18,894 bases of DNA from assembly GCA_036823295.1 (NCBI GenBank), contig DAISGD010000060.1:1-18894 (forward strand). The letters are read 5' to 3'. The position numbers were made by a program, and so were the translations under genes. Positions 6,532 to 18,002 of the stretch are shown here, piece after piece (position 1 is the first letter of the stretch; every line of letters starts with the position of its first letter). The stretch is from UBA4742 sp002403895 (GTDB lineage: Bacteria; Actinomycetota; Acidimicrobiia; Acidimicrobiales; Acidimicrobilacustridaceae). The notes below the pieces were generated by a model, which made no database searches, was not told where the DNA came from, and saw nothing but the letters and a program-made list of their open reading frames with translations.

Positions 6532-7116
6532 GTGAGCGATACCTCGCAAGGGCCAGGATGGTGGCAGGCATCAGACGGCATGTGGTACCCGCCCGAACAG
6601 GCCCCGGGGTATCAGGCACCCGCGGCCGCAGGTGGTGGCGCGGCCACCGTCGGCATGAGTCAGTGGGGTCCCCTCGCTGACTGGGGGACTCGGGCGATCG
6701 GCATCCTGATCGACTACGCCGGGATCTTTGTCATTGTGATCATCGGCTACATCATTGCCGCCATCCTCAGTGCCATCTCGGGGGCCCTGGGGACGCTTTT
6801 CTTCCTGCTGACCTGGCTCCTCAGCATTGGTGCCGGCGTCTACCTCGGGTACCTCGTCGGGATCAAGGGCCGCAGCCCGGGCATGATGGTGATGGGAACC
6901 AAGTGTGTCGCTGAGGAGACGGGCGAGTTGATCGGTGCCGGCATGGGCATCGTGCGTCACTTCGCCCACATCATCGACAGCTTCATCTGTTACATCGGCT
7001 GGCTGTTCCCTCTTTGGGATGTCAAGCGGCAGACGATCGCCGACAAGCTCGTGAAGACCGTGGTATTGGCTGATCAGCCGAAAGAGACCTTCAGCTTCGA
7101 GCTGTTCAAGCCGTGA
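6532..7116 (+). CDS. RDD-family membrane protein with N-terminal GWW leader
   Basis: A 194-residue protein. Residues 7-22 are GPGWWQASDGMWYPPE, an aromatic leader shared with the next gene, followed by a short Ala/Gly/Pro linker. The RDD domain begins near residue 48 with WGTRAIGILIDYAG (Arg54 and Asp61 fit the RDD pattern). Membrane segments lie at about 57-80 and 83-110, and a third at about 136-160. GRSPGMMVMGTKCV (113-126) and WDVKRQTIADKLVKTVVV-like (162-179) are the other conserved RDD blocks. RDD proteins are small membrane proteins of mostly unknown role; some have been linked to ion transport. The GTG start is set by AGGAGG 7 nt upstream. A 13-bp hairpin past the stop probably ends its transcript, so it may be transcribed separately from the gene at 7330. 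The RDD assignment is fairly sure; function is not known. Confidence 0.85.
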   Translation: MSDTSQGPGWWQASDGMWYPPEQAPGYQAPAAAGGGAATVGMSQWGPLADWGTRAIGILIDYAGIFVIVIIGYIIAAILSAISGALGTLFFLLTWLLSIGAGVYLGYLVGIKGRSPGMMVMGTKCVAEETGELIGAGMGIVRHFAHIIDSFICYIGWLFPLWDVKRQTIADKLVKTVVLADQPKETFSFELFKP

Positions 7117-7181
7117 GCTGAATCAAACACCCGCCCGGCGCACTCGACGCCAGCGACATGACCGCTCAACACGTCTGAGCT

Positions 7182-7210
7182 GCAGCGCCCCGGCTGGGCC
7201 GGGGCGCTGC
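7182..7210 (+). terminator. Hairpin terminator after the RDD gene
   Basis: This is a perfect 13-bp stem with a 3-nt loop (GCAGCGCCCCGGC, TGG, GCCGGGGCGCTGC), 65 nt past the RDD stop. It lacks a T tract, like the hairpin at 1771-1800. Confidence 0.75.
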
Positions 7211-7317
7211 CACGTTGCCGGGCACCACGACGGCGACGACGACGGCGGGGATTGCGACCAGGAAGCCACCCTCCCCACACCGGGAGCGCGGCACAATGTT
7301 GACCGTATCGAGCCACC

Positions 7318-7323
7318 GGGAGG
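7318..7323 (+). promoter_or_regulatory. Ribosome binding site GGGAGG for the GTG start at 7330
   Basis: GGGAGG ends 6 nt before GTG 7330. It fixes the protein start at VSDRSPGPGWW, which places the GWW leader at the same residue positions (7-22) as in the RDD protein. Confidence 0.7.
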
Positions 7324-7329
7324 CACGCC

Positions 7330-7830
7330 GTGAGTGACAGGTCACCAGGCCCAGGGTGGTGGCAGGCATCAGATGGCAAGTGGTACCCCCCTGAGTCAGC
7401 GCCGGGATACCAGTCTCCGGCGCCCGGGGTCTCACCCGCCAGCCCCGATCCGCAACCCGGGCCCTACGGTCAAGCTGCGCCCCCGTTCCAGCCTGGCCCG
7501 TACAGCCAGCCCGGCCCGTACGGTCAGCCGTCGCCCTCCGCCTACGGCGGGTTCCCCGGAGCCCCGAAGACTGATGGCTTGGCGGTGGCCTCGCTGGTGT
7601 CGTCCATCGTCGGTGCCTTGCTGGTGATCTTCTGTGTCGGTCTGGCCGGCACCATCGCCGGGTTCACGATGGGGCTGATCGCCCGGAATCGGATCAAGAG
7701 CTCCAACGGCCAGCTGACCGGTGAGGGCATGGCGCTCGCCGGCATCATCATCGGCGCGGCCGCGACCGTCCTCTATGTCGCCCTGATCATCGCCTTTGTC
7801 GCCCTTGGGGGCCCTTTGGGTTCTCCCTGA
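7330..7830 (+). CDS. DUF4190-like small membrane protein with N-terminal GWW leader and PGPYxQ repeats
   Basis: A 166-residue protein. Residues 7-22 are GPGWWQASDGKWYPPE, nearly identical to the leader of the RDD protein. A Pro/Gly/Gln/Tyr-rich linker (about 25-78) follows, with PGPYGQ at 43-48, PGPYSQ at 55-60 and PGPYGQ at 61-66. The C-terminal half is DUF4190-like. TDGLAVASLVSSIVGALLVI (81-100) opens the first membrane segment and a Gly-rich turn follows. IARNRIKSSNGQLTGEGMAL (117-136) is the typical connecting loop, and AGIIIGAAATVLYVALIIAFVAL is the second membrane segment. DUF4190 proteins are common in actinobacteria and have no settled function. The GTG start has GGGAGG 6 nt upstream. 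It converges on gltD, with 25 bp between the stop codons. Confidence 0.85.
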   Translation: MSDRSPGPGWWQASDGKWYPPESAPGYQSPAPGVSPASPDPQPGPYGQAAPPFQPGPYSQPGPYGQPSPSAYGGFPGAPKTDGLAVASLVSSIVGALLVIFCVGLAGTIAGFTMGLIARNRIKSSNGQLTGEGMALAGIIIGAAATVLYVALIIAFVALGGPLGSP

Positions 7831-7862
7831 GCGTGGTGGGGTCCCCTTTTGACCCTCAGGGA
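7824..7862. terminator. Possible bidirectional terminator between the DUF4190-like gene and gltD
   Basis: TCCCTGAG (7824-7831) and CTCAGGGA (7855-7862) are exact inverted copies enclosing a GC-rich core that contains the small palindrome GGGGTCCCC followed by TTTT. The structure includes both stop codons of the convergent genes. The stem is short with a long centre, so confidence is moderate at best. Confidence 0.4.
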
Positions 7863-9301
7863 ACGAGGGGCGCGGGCAGCAGGGTCTCGCCCATCAGGTG
7901 CTCGTCGACCGCCGCCGCCGCCGAGCGTCCCTCGGCGATGGCCCACACGATGAGGCTCTGGCCGCGGCCCATGTCGCCGCAGACGAACACGTCAGCCACG
8001 TTGGTGGCCCAGCGGCCGTCGCGGGCCACGTTGCCCCGATCGGTGAGCTCCACCCCCAGTTGGTCCAACAGGCCCGGGCGCTCGGGCCCGACAAAGCCCA
8101 TGGCCAGGAACACGAGCTCGCACGGCAGTTCGAACTCGCTGCCCTCGACCTTCTCGACGCTGGGCCGGCCATCGACCATCCGGCTCTCGACCTCGTGGCC
8201 CCGCAACGCCACCAGGTTCCCCTCTTCGTCACCCACGAACTGCGTGGTGGTGACGGAATAGATCCGCTCGCCACCCTCTTCGTGGGCCGAGGACGTGCGG
8301 AACATGAGGGGCCACAGCGGCCACGGCGTGGCGTCGGCCCGTTCGTCGGGCGGCCGGGCCATGATCTCGAACTGATGGACCGACAGGGCGCCCTGGCGAT
8401 GTGCCGTTCCCAGGCAGTCGGCCCCGGTGTCGCCACCGCCAATGATGACCACCCGCTTTCCGGCCGCGTCGATCTCGCTGTGCTCGATGTCGCCCTGTTG
8501 CACCTGGTTAGACAGGGGCAGGTACGCCATGGCCTGGTGGACACCATCCAGCTCGCGGCCCGGGATGGGCAGGTCGCGGGCGTCGGTCGCGCCCCCGGCC
8601 AGCACGATGGCGTCGAACTGGTCGCGCAGCTCGTCGGCCGTGATGTCGACGCCGACGTTGACGTTGACCCGGAACTCGGTACCTTCGGCCTCCATCTGGG
8701 CCATGCGCCGGTCGACGTGACGCTTTTCCATCTTGAATTCGGGGATGCCGTAGCGCAGCAGGCCACCGATACGGTCCGCCCGCTCCAACACCACCACGTG
8801 GTGGCCCGCCCGCGACAGCTGCTGGGCGGCGGCCAGCCCGGCCGGTCCCGACCCGACGACGGCGACGCGCTTCCCGGTCCGCACCGATGGGGGCAGAGGC
8901 TTGACCCAGCCCTCCGAGAAGGCCCGGTCGATGATCTCCACCTCGACCTGCTTGATGGTGACGGGATCAGCATTGATCCCCAGCACGCACGCCGATTCGC
9001 AGGGGGCGGGGCATAGCCGACCAGTGAACTCTGGGAAGTTGTTGGTGGCGTGCAGCCGATCGGCGGCCTCGCGCCAGTGGTCCCCGTAGACCAGGTCGTT
9101 CCACTCGGGGATCAGGTTGCCCAGCGGGCAGCCGTTGTTGCAGAACGGAATGCCGCAGTCCATGCACCGGCTGGCCTGGGTACGCACCTTCTGGATGGGG
9201 AACGGTTCGTAGACCTCGCGCCAGTCCCGGATCCGTACCGGCACGGCGCGGCGGGTGGGGAGCTCGCGTCGGTACTTCAGGAAGCCACTGATGTCACCCA
9301 C
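7856..9301 (-). CDS. gltD: Glutamate synthase [NADPH] small (beta) subunit
   Basis: A 481-residue subunit that takes electrons from NADPH through FAD and passes them via iron-sulfur clusters to the large subunit, which makes glutamate from glutamine and 2-oxoglutarate. The N-terminal part carries the two [4Fe-4S] cysteine groups: CMDCGIPFCNNGC (Cys46, 49, 54, 58) and CPAPCESAC (Cys97, 101, 105). The FAD-binding motif is GSGPAGLAAA (150-159). The NADPH-binding motif is GGGDTGADCLG (288-298), and the C-terminal FAD contact is VFVCGDMGRGQSLIVWAI (438-455). Length is normal. The start is GTG 9301, 1 nt after the gltB stop, with GAGGAT 7 nt upstream that lies inside the end of gltB. The two genes are therefore co-transcribed and probably translationally coupled. 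Confidence 0.97.
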   Translation of the reverse strand: MGDISGFLKYRRELPTRRAVPVRIRDWREVYEPFPIQKVRTQASRCMDCGIPFCNNGCPLGNLIPEWNDLVYGDHWREAADRLHATNNFPEFTGRLCPAPCESACVLGINADPVTIKQVEVEIIDRAFSEGWVKPLPPSVRTGKRVAVVGSGPAGLAAAQQLSRAGHHVVVLERADRIGGLLRYGIPEFKMEKRHVDRRMAQMEAEGTEFRVNVNVGVDITADELRDQFDAIVLAGGATDARDLPIPGRELDGVHQAMAYLPLSNQVQQGDIEHSEIDAAGKRVVIIGGGDTGADCLGTAHRQGALSVHQFEIMARPPDERADATPWPLWPLMFRTSSAHEEGGERIYSVTTTQFVGDEEGNLVALRGHEVESRMVDGRPSVEKVEGSEFELPCELVFLAMGFVGPERPGLLDQLGVELTDRGNVARDGRWATNVADVFVCGDMGRGQSLIVWAIAEGRSAAAAVDEHLMGETLLPAPLVP

Positions 9302-9302
9302 G

Positions 9303-13901
<4,599 letters not shown>

Positions 13902-13922
13902 ACGTCTTCCCGTGAAGCGGTT

Positions 13923-13949
13923 CGCCTTCCCCCAGCGGGAAAGGAGGCG
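13923..13949 (-). other. Leader hairpin with anti-Shine-Dalgarno-like bulge upstream of gltB
   Basis: On the gltB strand a 9-bp stem (GGGAA-GGCG pairing with CGCC-TTCCC) carries a 4-nt bulge that is part of CCTCCTTT, the sequence of the 16S rRNA 3' end. It lies 22-48 nt before ATG 13901. It could be a regulatory leader structure or a coincidence. No known riboswitch class was recognised here. Confidence 0.3.
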
Positions 13950-13997
13950 GATCACTCGCGCGGCTGGGACGGCGTTGGCCCTGCAGCTGAGGCCACA

Positions 13998-14003
13998 ATC
14001 GTA
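13998..14003 (-). promoter_or_regulatory. Probable -10 box (TACGAT) of the gltBD promoter
   Basis: TACGAT on the minus strand fits TANNNT and would start the gltBD transcript near 13991, leaving a leader of about 90 nt. It begins within an 8-bp sequence, CGTACCGC (14000-14007), repeated in inverted form at 14034-14041, where the facing capA-like -10 lies. No good -35 is seen. Confidence 0.45.
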
Positions 14004-14041
14004 CCGCCCCGGACGCAGATCAGGCGAACCATAGCGGTACG
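14000..14041. promoter_or_regulatory. Symmetric divergent promoter element between gltB and the capA-like gene
   Basis: CGTACCGC (14000-14007) and GCGGTACG (14034-14041) are exact 8-bp inverted copies with a 26-bp spacer. Each arm includes the start of a TANNNT -10, TACGAT leftwards and TACGCT rightwards. The 34 bp between the two -10 boxes would just hold two adjacent -35 hexamers with 17-bp spacers. Confidence 0.45.
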
Positions 14042-14043
14042 CT
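14038..14043 (+). promoter_or_regulatory. -10 box TACGCT for a leaderless capA-like transcript
   Basis: TACGCT fits TANNNT and ends 8 nt before a GTG at 14052. That GTG opens the frame that carries the otherwise missing GD motif of the capA-like protein. No ribosome binding site precedes 14052, so a leaderless start is the best reading. Confidence 0.45.
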
Positions 14044-14051
14044 CACGCCCC

Positions 14052-14134
14052 GTGAGCCCGAGAACACACACCAGTTCGCTGGTGGGCTCCGGAGACCGGC
14101 TCCGATTCGTCGTCGCCGCGATGGCCGTTCCAGT
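14052..14134 (+). pseudogene. Displaced N-terminal segment of the capA-like gene (different frame)
   Basis: From GTG 14052 the frame reads VSPRTHTSSLVGSGDRLRF then VVAAMA. This offers the hydrophobic strand plus Gly-Asp expected at the start of a CapA-family domain. About 24 residues then separate this GD from ADIAMVNLE, in line with the family. The two parts lie in different frames: restoring one base between about 14124 and 14134 would join them. Either a real frameshift mutation, a programmed shift, or a sequencing error could explain it. Interpretation is inferred from motif order only. Confidence 0.5.
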
Positions 14135-14974
14135 GTGCTCGCTCCCCAACGGGCCGTGCTGTCCAGCGCCGATATCGCCATGGTCAACCTCGAGACAGCC
14201 GTCACCACCCGCGGCACCGCCGCGGTCAAGGAGTTCACCTTCCGGGCCCCGGCGGCCGCGTTCATCGCCTTGGCCAGCGCTGGGATCGACGTGGCCACGC
14301 TGGCCAACAACCATGGGTTGGACTATGGCCCGGTGGGGCTGACGGACACGCTGGCGGCGGCCAAGGCCGCCGGATTCCCCATCGTGGGGATAGGCCTCAC
14401 CGCGGCCGAGGCCTACGCCCCGTGGCGGACCGAAGTCAATGGACAGCGCATCGCCGTGATCGGGGCGACCCAAGTCATCGACTCCCAGTTCATCACCAGC
14501 TGGACGGCCACCGATACCCAGGCCGGCCTGGCGTCGGCCAAGAACGTCGATCGTCTGGTTGCCGCAGTAAAGGCCGCCCGGACCGACAGTGACACCGTCG
14601 TGGTCTACCTCCACTGGGGCACCGAACGGGTGTCGTGCCCCAACCCCCAACAGAAGGAACTGGCCTCGGCACTCCAGGCCGCGGGGGCCGACATCATCGT
14701 CGGCGGTCACGCCCACGTGCTGGTCGGCGCGGGCATGCTCGACAACGCCTTCGTGGACTTCGGCCTCGGCAACTACTTCTTCTATGCCACGTCGGGCAAC
14801 CGGGCCGACAGCGGTGCCGTCAAGGTCCAGGCCACCGGCCACCGTATCGACGGCTACCAGTTCGTGCCGGCCCGCATCTCCGGCGGCCAGGCCCGCACCC
14901 TGACAGGCGGCGCCGCCGATGCTGCGGTGAAGGCGTGGGGCGCCTTGCGCCCGTGTACCGGGCTCACGCCCTAG
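14135..14974 (+). CDS. CapA-family (PGA_cap) metallophosphatase-like protein, N-terminus missing from this frame
   Basis: The open frame gives 279 residues from GTG 14135. CapA-family proteins have a calcineurin-like metallophosphatase fold and are linked to poly-gamma-glutamate capsule export or synthesis, though many actinobacterial members have no known role. Visible motifs are ADIAMVNLET (12-21), FTFRAPAAA (34-42), LANNHGLDYG (56-65), AYAPWRTEV (93-101), VVVYLHWGTER (155-165) and VGGHAHVL (189-196), then FGLGNYFFYA. The first metal-binding motif (GD) is absent because the frame starts too late; it is found upstream in another frame (14052-14134). No signal peptide is seen in either part. 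The stop TAG (14972-14974) is also the first half of the -10 box for the next gene, 10 nt before its start. Family sure; whether the protein is functional is uncertain. Confidence 0.85.
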   Translation: MLAPQRAVLSSADIAMVNLETAVTTRGTAAVKEFTFRAPAAAFIALASAGIDVATLANNHGLDYGPVGLTDTLAAAKAAGFPIVGIGLTAAEAYAPWRTEVNGQRIAVIGATQVIDSQFITSWTATDTQAGLASAKNVDRLVAAVKAARTDSDTVVVYLHWGTERVSCPNPQQKELASALQAAGADIIVGGHAHVLVGAGMLDNAFVDFGLGNYFFYATSGNRADSGAVKVQATGHRIDGYQFVPARISGGQARTLTGGAADAAVKAWGALRPCTGLTP

Positions 14975-14977
14975 TCT
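14972..14977 (+). promoter_or_regulatory. -10 box TAGTCT overlapping the capA-like stop codon
   Basis: TAGTCT fits TANNNT and ends 7 nt before GTG 14985. Its first three bases are the stop codon of the capA-like gene. No Shine-Dalgarno is present, so the M18 gene could be transcribed as a leaderless mRNA independently of the gene before it. Confidence 0.45.
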
Positions 14978-14984
14978 CCCGGCC

Positions 14985-16307
14985 GTGCCCGACGATCTGA
15001 TCCTGGACGAGGCCCGCGACCTGCTGGCCTTCATCGATGCGTCCCCATCCCCGTTCCACGCGGTGGCCGAGGCGGCGCGCCGGTTGGGGGCCGCCGACTT
15101 CTCCGAGGTGAGCGAGGCCGAGGCCTGGCCCATCGCCCCGGGCCGGCATTTCGTGGTGCGAGGCGGGAGCCTGGTGGCCTGGTCCGGCGATGCGGGGGCG
15201 GCCGCCGCTGGTGCCGGATTCCGGGTGGTGGGCGCCCACACCGACAGCCCCAACCTCCGGGTCAAGCCTCGTCCGGACAAGGTGGGGTGGGGTTGGCGGC
15301 AACTGGGCGTCGAGGTCTACGGCCGGGTGTTGCTCAACTCGTGGCTGGATCGTGACCTGGGCCTGTCCGGGCGGGTGACGGTGCTGGGCGACGACGGACC
15401 CTCCAGCCACCTGTTCCGCGATGACCGCCCGCTGTTGCGGGTGCCACAACTGGCCATCCATCTCGATCGCGAGATCAACCAGACCGGGCTCAAGCTCAAC
15501 CCGCAACAGCACCTGGCCCCCGTGTGGGGCATCGTCCCCCCGCAGGGCGTTGGCGGGGGGTTCACCAGCTACCTGGCCGATCAGGTCGGGGTGGATGCCG
15601 ACGCGGTCTTGTCGTGGGACGTGATGGCCCATGACGTGCACCGGGGCACCATCGCCGGATTGGACGACGAGTTCGTCAGCTCCGCCCGCCTGGACAACGA
15701 ACTGTCGTGCTGGGCCGCGCTGTCGGCCCTGGTCGCCCGGGATTCGGGAGCGGGCACATCGGAATCGAACGATCGGCCAGTGGCGGTGGTGGCGTTGTTC
15801 GACCACGAGGAGATCGGCAGCCAGTCGGCCACCGGCGCCGACAGCGAGTTGCTGGCCACCACCCTCGAGCGCATCGTGTTGGCCGGGGGCGGTGACCGGG
15901 CCGGGTTCCTGCGCGCCGTCGCCTCGTCCATGTGCGTCTCGGCCGACGGGGCCCACGCCACCCATCCGAACTACGCCGACCGCCATGATCCGCATCACAC
16001 CGTGGGGCTCAACCGCGGACCGGTGCTCAAGCACAACGCCAACGTCCGCTACGCCACCGACGCGGTCACGGCGGCACACTTCGAGGTGACCTGTCGGACG
16101 GTCGGTGTCCCCCTCCAACATTTCGTGTCGCGCAACGACATCCCGTGCGGATCCACCATCGGGCCCATCACCGCCGCCCGCCTGGGCATCCCGACGGTCG
16201 ACGTCGGGGTGGCGCAACTGGCCATGCATTCCGCCCGCGAGCTGTGCGGATCGGCCGACCCCGCCCTCTTCCACCGGGCCCTCGCCGCCTACCTCTCCAC
16301 CAGCTGA
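14985..16307 (+). CDS. M18 family aminopeptidase (aspartyl aminopeptidase-like)
   Basis: A 440-residue cytoplasmic zinc aminopeptidase that removes N-terminal residues, acidic ones in the best-known members. The dinuclear metal site is visible: GAHTDSPNLRVK (83-94, His85), SARLDNELS (233-241, bridging Asp237), LFDHEEIGS (271-279, catalytic and ligand Glu275/276), SADGAHATHPNYADRHD (319-335, with a conserved Asp) and QLAMHSARE (411-419, His415). GSTIGPITAARLGIPTVDVG (389-408) is the typical C-terminal block. Length is normal for bacterial M18 enzymes (about 430-450), so the gene is complete. GTG 14985 is the start, with a -10-like TAGTCT 7 nt before it. It lies 10 bp after the capA-like gene, so it may also be read from that transcript. 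Confidence 0.94.
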   Translation: MPDDLILDEARDLLAFIDASPSPFHAVAEAARRLGAADFSEVSEAEAWPIAPGRHFVVRGGSLVAWSGDAGAAAAGAGFRVVGAHTDSPNLRVKPRPDKVGWGWRQLGVEVYGRVLLNSWLDRDLGLSGRVTVLGDDGPSSHLFRDDRPLLRVPQLAIHLDREINQTGLKLNPQQHLAPVWGIVPPQGVGGGFTSYLADQVGVDADAVLSWDVMAHDVHRGTIAGLDDEFVSSARLDNELSCWAALSALVARDSGAGTSESNDRPVAVVALFDHEEIGSQSATGADSELLATTLERIVLAGGGDRAGFLRAVASSMCVSADGAHATHPNYADRHDPHHTVGLNRGPVLKHNANVRYATDAVTAAHFEVTCRTVGVPLQHFVSRNDIPCGSTIGPITAARLGIPTVDVGVAQLAMHSARELCGSADPALFHRALAAYLSTS

Positions 16308-16375
16308 CACAAACCCCCGACCCGCCTCTCCCTGCAACCGGCGTAGGAAATGGTCCTTGGGTTCAAGCGGTGGAC

Positions 16376-16401
16376 GGCCGGGCGGTTGAGGGCCGGGCGG
16401 T
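16376..16401. repeat. Short tandem repeat GGCCGGGCGGT, two copies
   Basis: GGCCGGGCGGT occurs at 16376-16386 and 16391-16401, period 15, within the 101-bp gap between the convergent M18 and acyl-CoA synthetase genes. No clear terminator hairpin was found in this gap. Confidence 0.4.
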
Positions 16402-16408
16402 GCCAGAG

Positions 16409-17923
16409 TCAGATGGCGCGGTCGGTGCCTTGCCAGTACTTGTCGCGGAGGAGCCGGGTGTAGAGCTTGCCGGTGGGATAGCGGGGCAGGGTCTCTTCGA
16501 AGTCGATGGATCGGGGCACCTTGTAGCCGGCCAGGTGCTCGCGGGCGAAGCTGAGAATGTCAGCCTCCAGGTCCGGTGACGGCGGGTAGCCATCAGCCAA
16601 CTCAACGGCCCCCTTGACCGACTCGCCCCATTCCTCATCTGGAATGCCGAACACCCCGGCGTCCAACACGGCCGGGTGCTCGACCAGGACCTGCTCGATC
16701 TCTGCCGGGTAGATGTTCACTCCGCCGGAGATGATCATGTTGGCAGCCCGGTCGGCCAGGTACACCCATCCGTCCTCGTCCACTCGACCGATGTCGCCGA
16801 TGGTGTAGGTGCCCGGTTCGAGAAAGGCGCCGGCTGTCTTCTCCGGCGCATTGTGATACTCGAAGACCTTGTCGGTGAGCGTGTTGTGACACCACAACGT
16901 GCCGACCTCCCCCGCGGCCAGCCGGTTGCCCTCGGGGTCGGCGGCGAACACCTCGTAGGACGGCACGGCCCGGCCTACCGTCCCCGGGTGTTCCAACCAG
17001 TCCTGCGACCCGACGATGGTGACGACGCCACCTTCGCTCGCCCCCCAGTACTCCAAGAGGACCGGCCCCCACCACTCGATCATGCGGGTCTTGACCGGGA
17101 CGGAGACCGGCGCGGCTCCGTGGAGCACGGTCCGCAGTGACGATCCGTCGAAGCTGGTCCGATCCTTGTCGGGCAAGCGCAGCAGGCGCACGAACATGGT
17201 GGGCACCAGGTGGCTGTTGTGGACCCGGCGCTCGTCGATGAGCTGCAGCGCCTGGCGCTCATCCCACCGGGGCATGATCACTAGCGGCGCCCCGCAGTGC
17301 AGGTCGATGAAGGCATAGCCGAGCGGGGCGGCGTGATAGAGCGGGCCGGTCACGAGATGGGGTCCGCCCCCGTCCAGGCCGATGATCGGGCCCGTCGCCC
17401 GGGTCAGATGTACCTGGCTGGCGATGGTCGAGGTCGCGGCCCGCTTCACGCCCTTGGGTCGACCGGTGGTTCCGCTCGTGTAGAGCATCGCTCCCCCCGC
17501 TTCACCCTCGCCTTCGAACGGCGCGTTGCTCGTCGCGGCAAGCGCGGCGTCGAGCTCATCGCCTGCCACCAGCACGGGGAGGTCTCCCGCGGCGGCACGG
17601 GTCACCGTCTCGAACTCGGGGTCAGCGATCACGAGTTGCGACTCGCTGTCGCTCACGATGTAGGCCGCCTCCTCGGCGGTGAGGTGCCAATTGATAGGCG
17701 TGAGCCACACCCCCGAGAGCAGTGCACCCAGCACCAGCTCGAGGAATTCCACCCGGTTCCCCATAACCATGGCCACGTGGCCGCCAGGCCCGATGCCGTA
17801 GTCCTCGCGGAACAGGCGCCCCGCCCTGATGGCTCGATCCGCCAACTCGGCCCACGACCGGGTGCGGGTCAGATCGTCGAGGGCGAGCCCGTTCGGATCG
17901 GTCAGGACAGCTTCAGGCAGCAT
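16409..17923 (-). CDS. AMP-forming acyl-CoA synthetase (FadD-like)
   Basis: A 504-residue adenylate-forming ligase that activates a carboxylic acid to its CoA thioester through an acyl-AMP intermediate. Motifs in order: P-loop YTSGTTGRPKGVKR (148-161), LYHAAPLGY (195-203), the A5 core EYWGASEGG (291-299, Trp where most have Gly and Ser where most have Thr), TYTIGDIG (372-379), DRAANMIISGGVNIYPAEIE (391-410) and the C-terminal catalytic Lys486 in PTGKLYTR. It is short and lacks extra domains. The unusual A5 motif may reflect the acyl group used; the substrate cannot be named. ATG 17923 follows a -10-like TAGGCT by 6 nt without a Shine-Dalgarno. It is divergent from the J-domain gene and convergent with the M18 gene. 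Confidence 0.93.
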   Translation of the reverse strand: MLPEAVLTDPNGLALDDLTRTRSWAELADRAIRAGRLFREDYGIGPGGHVAMVMGNRVEFLELVLGALLSGVWLTPINWHLTAEEAAYIVSDSESQLVIADPEFETVTRAAAGDLPVLVAGDELDAALAATSNAPFEGEGEAGGAMLYTSGTTGRPKGVKRAATSTIASQVHLTRATGPIIGLDGGGPHLVTGPLYHAAPLGYAFIDLHCGAPLVIMPRWDERQALQLIDERRVHNSHLVPTMFVRLLRLPDKDRTSFDGSSLRTVLHGAAPVSVPVKTRMIEWWGPVLLEYWGASEGGVVTIVGSQDWLEHPGTVGRAVPSYEVFAADPEGNRLAAGEVGTLWCHNTLTDKVFEYHNAPEKTAGAFLEPGTYTIGDIGRVDEDGWVYLADRAANMIISGGVNIYPAEIEQVLVEHPAVLDAGVFGIPDEEWGESVKGAVELADGYPPSPDLEADILSFAREHLAGYKVPRSIDFEETLPRYPTGKLYTRLLRDKYWQGTDRAI

Positions 17924-17929
17924 CGCCGG

Positions 17930-17935
17930 AGCCTA
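17930..17935 (-). promoter_or_regulatory. -10 box TAGGCT placed for a leaderless acyl-CoA synthetase transcript
   Basis: On the minus strand TAGGCT fits TANNNT and ends 6 nt before ATG 17923, with no ribosome binding site between. This puts the transcription start at or next to the A of ATG. Confidence 0.5.
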
Positions 17936-18002
17936 CCGACGCGCCTCGAGCCCCGCCGAAGTCTCGCGCGCCTCGACTGGAGGGCCGTTCGGGCCGGCTG
18001 GA

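Noticed and set aside
7074..7435. Minus-strand open frames between the two GWW genes
   Set aside because: They cross the terminator hairpin and the start of the DUF4190-like gene and have no family signature.
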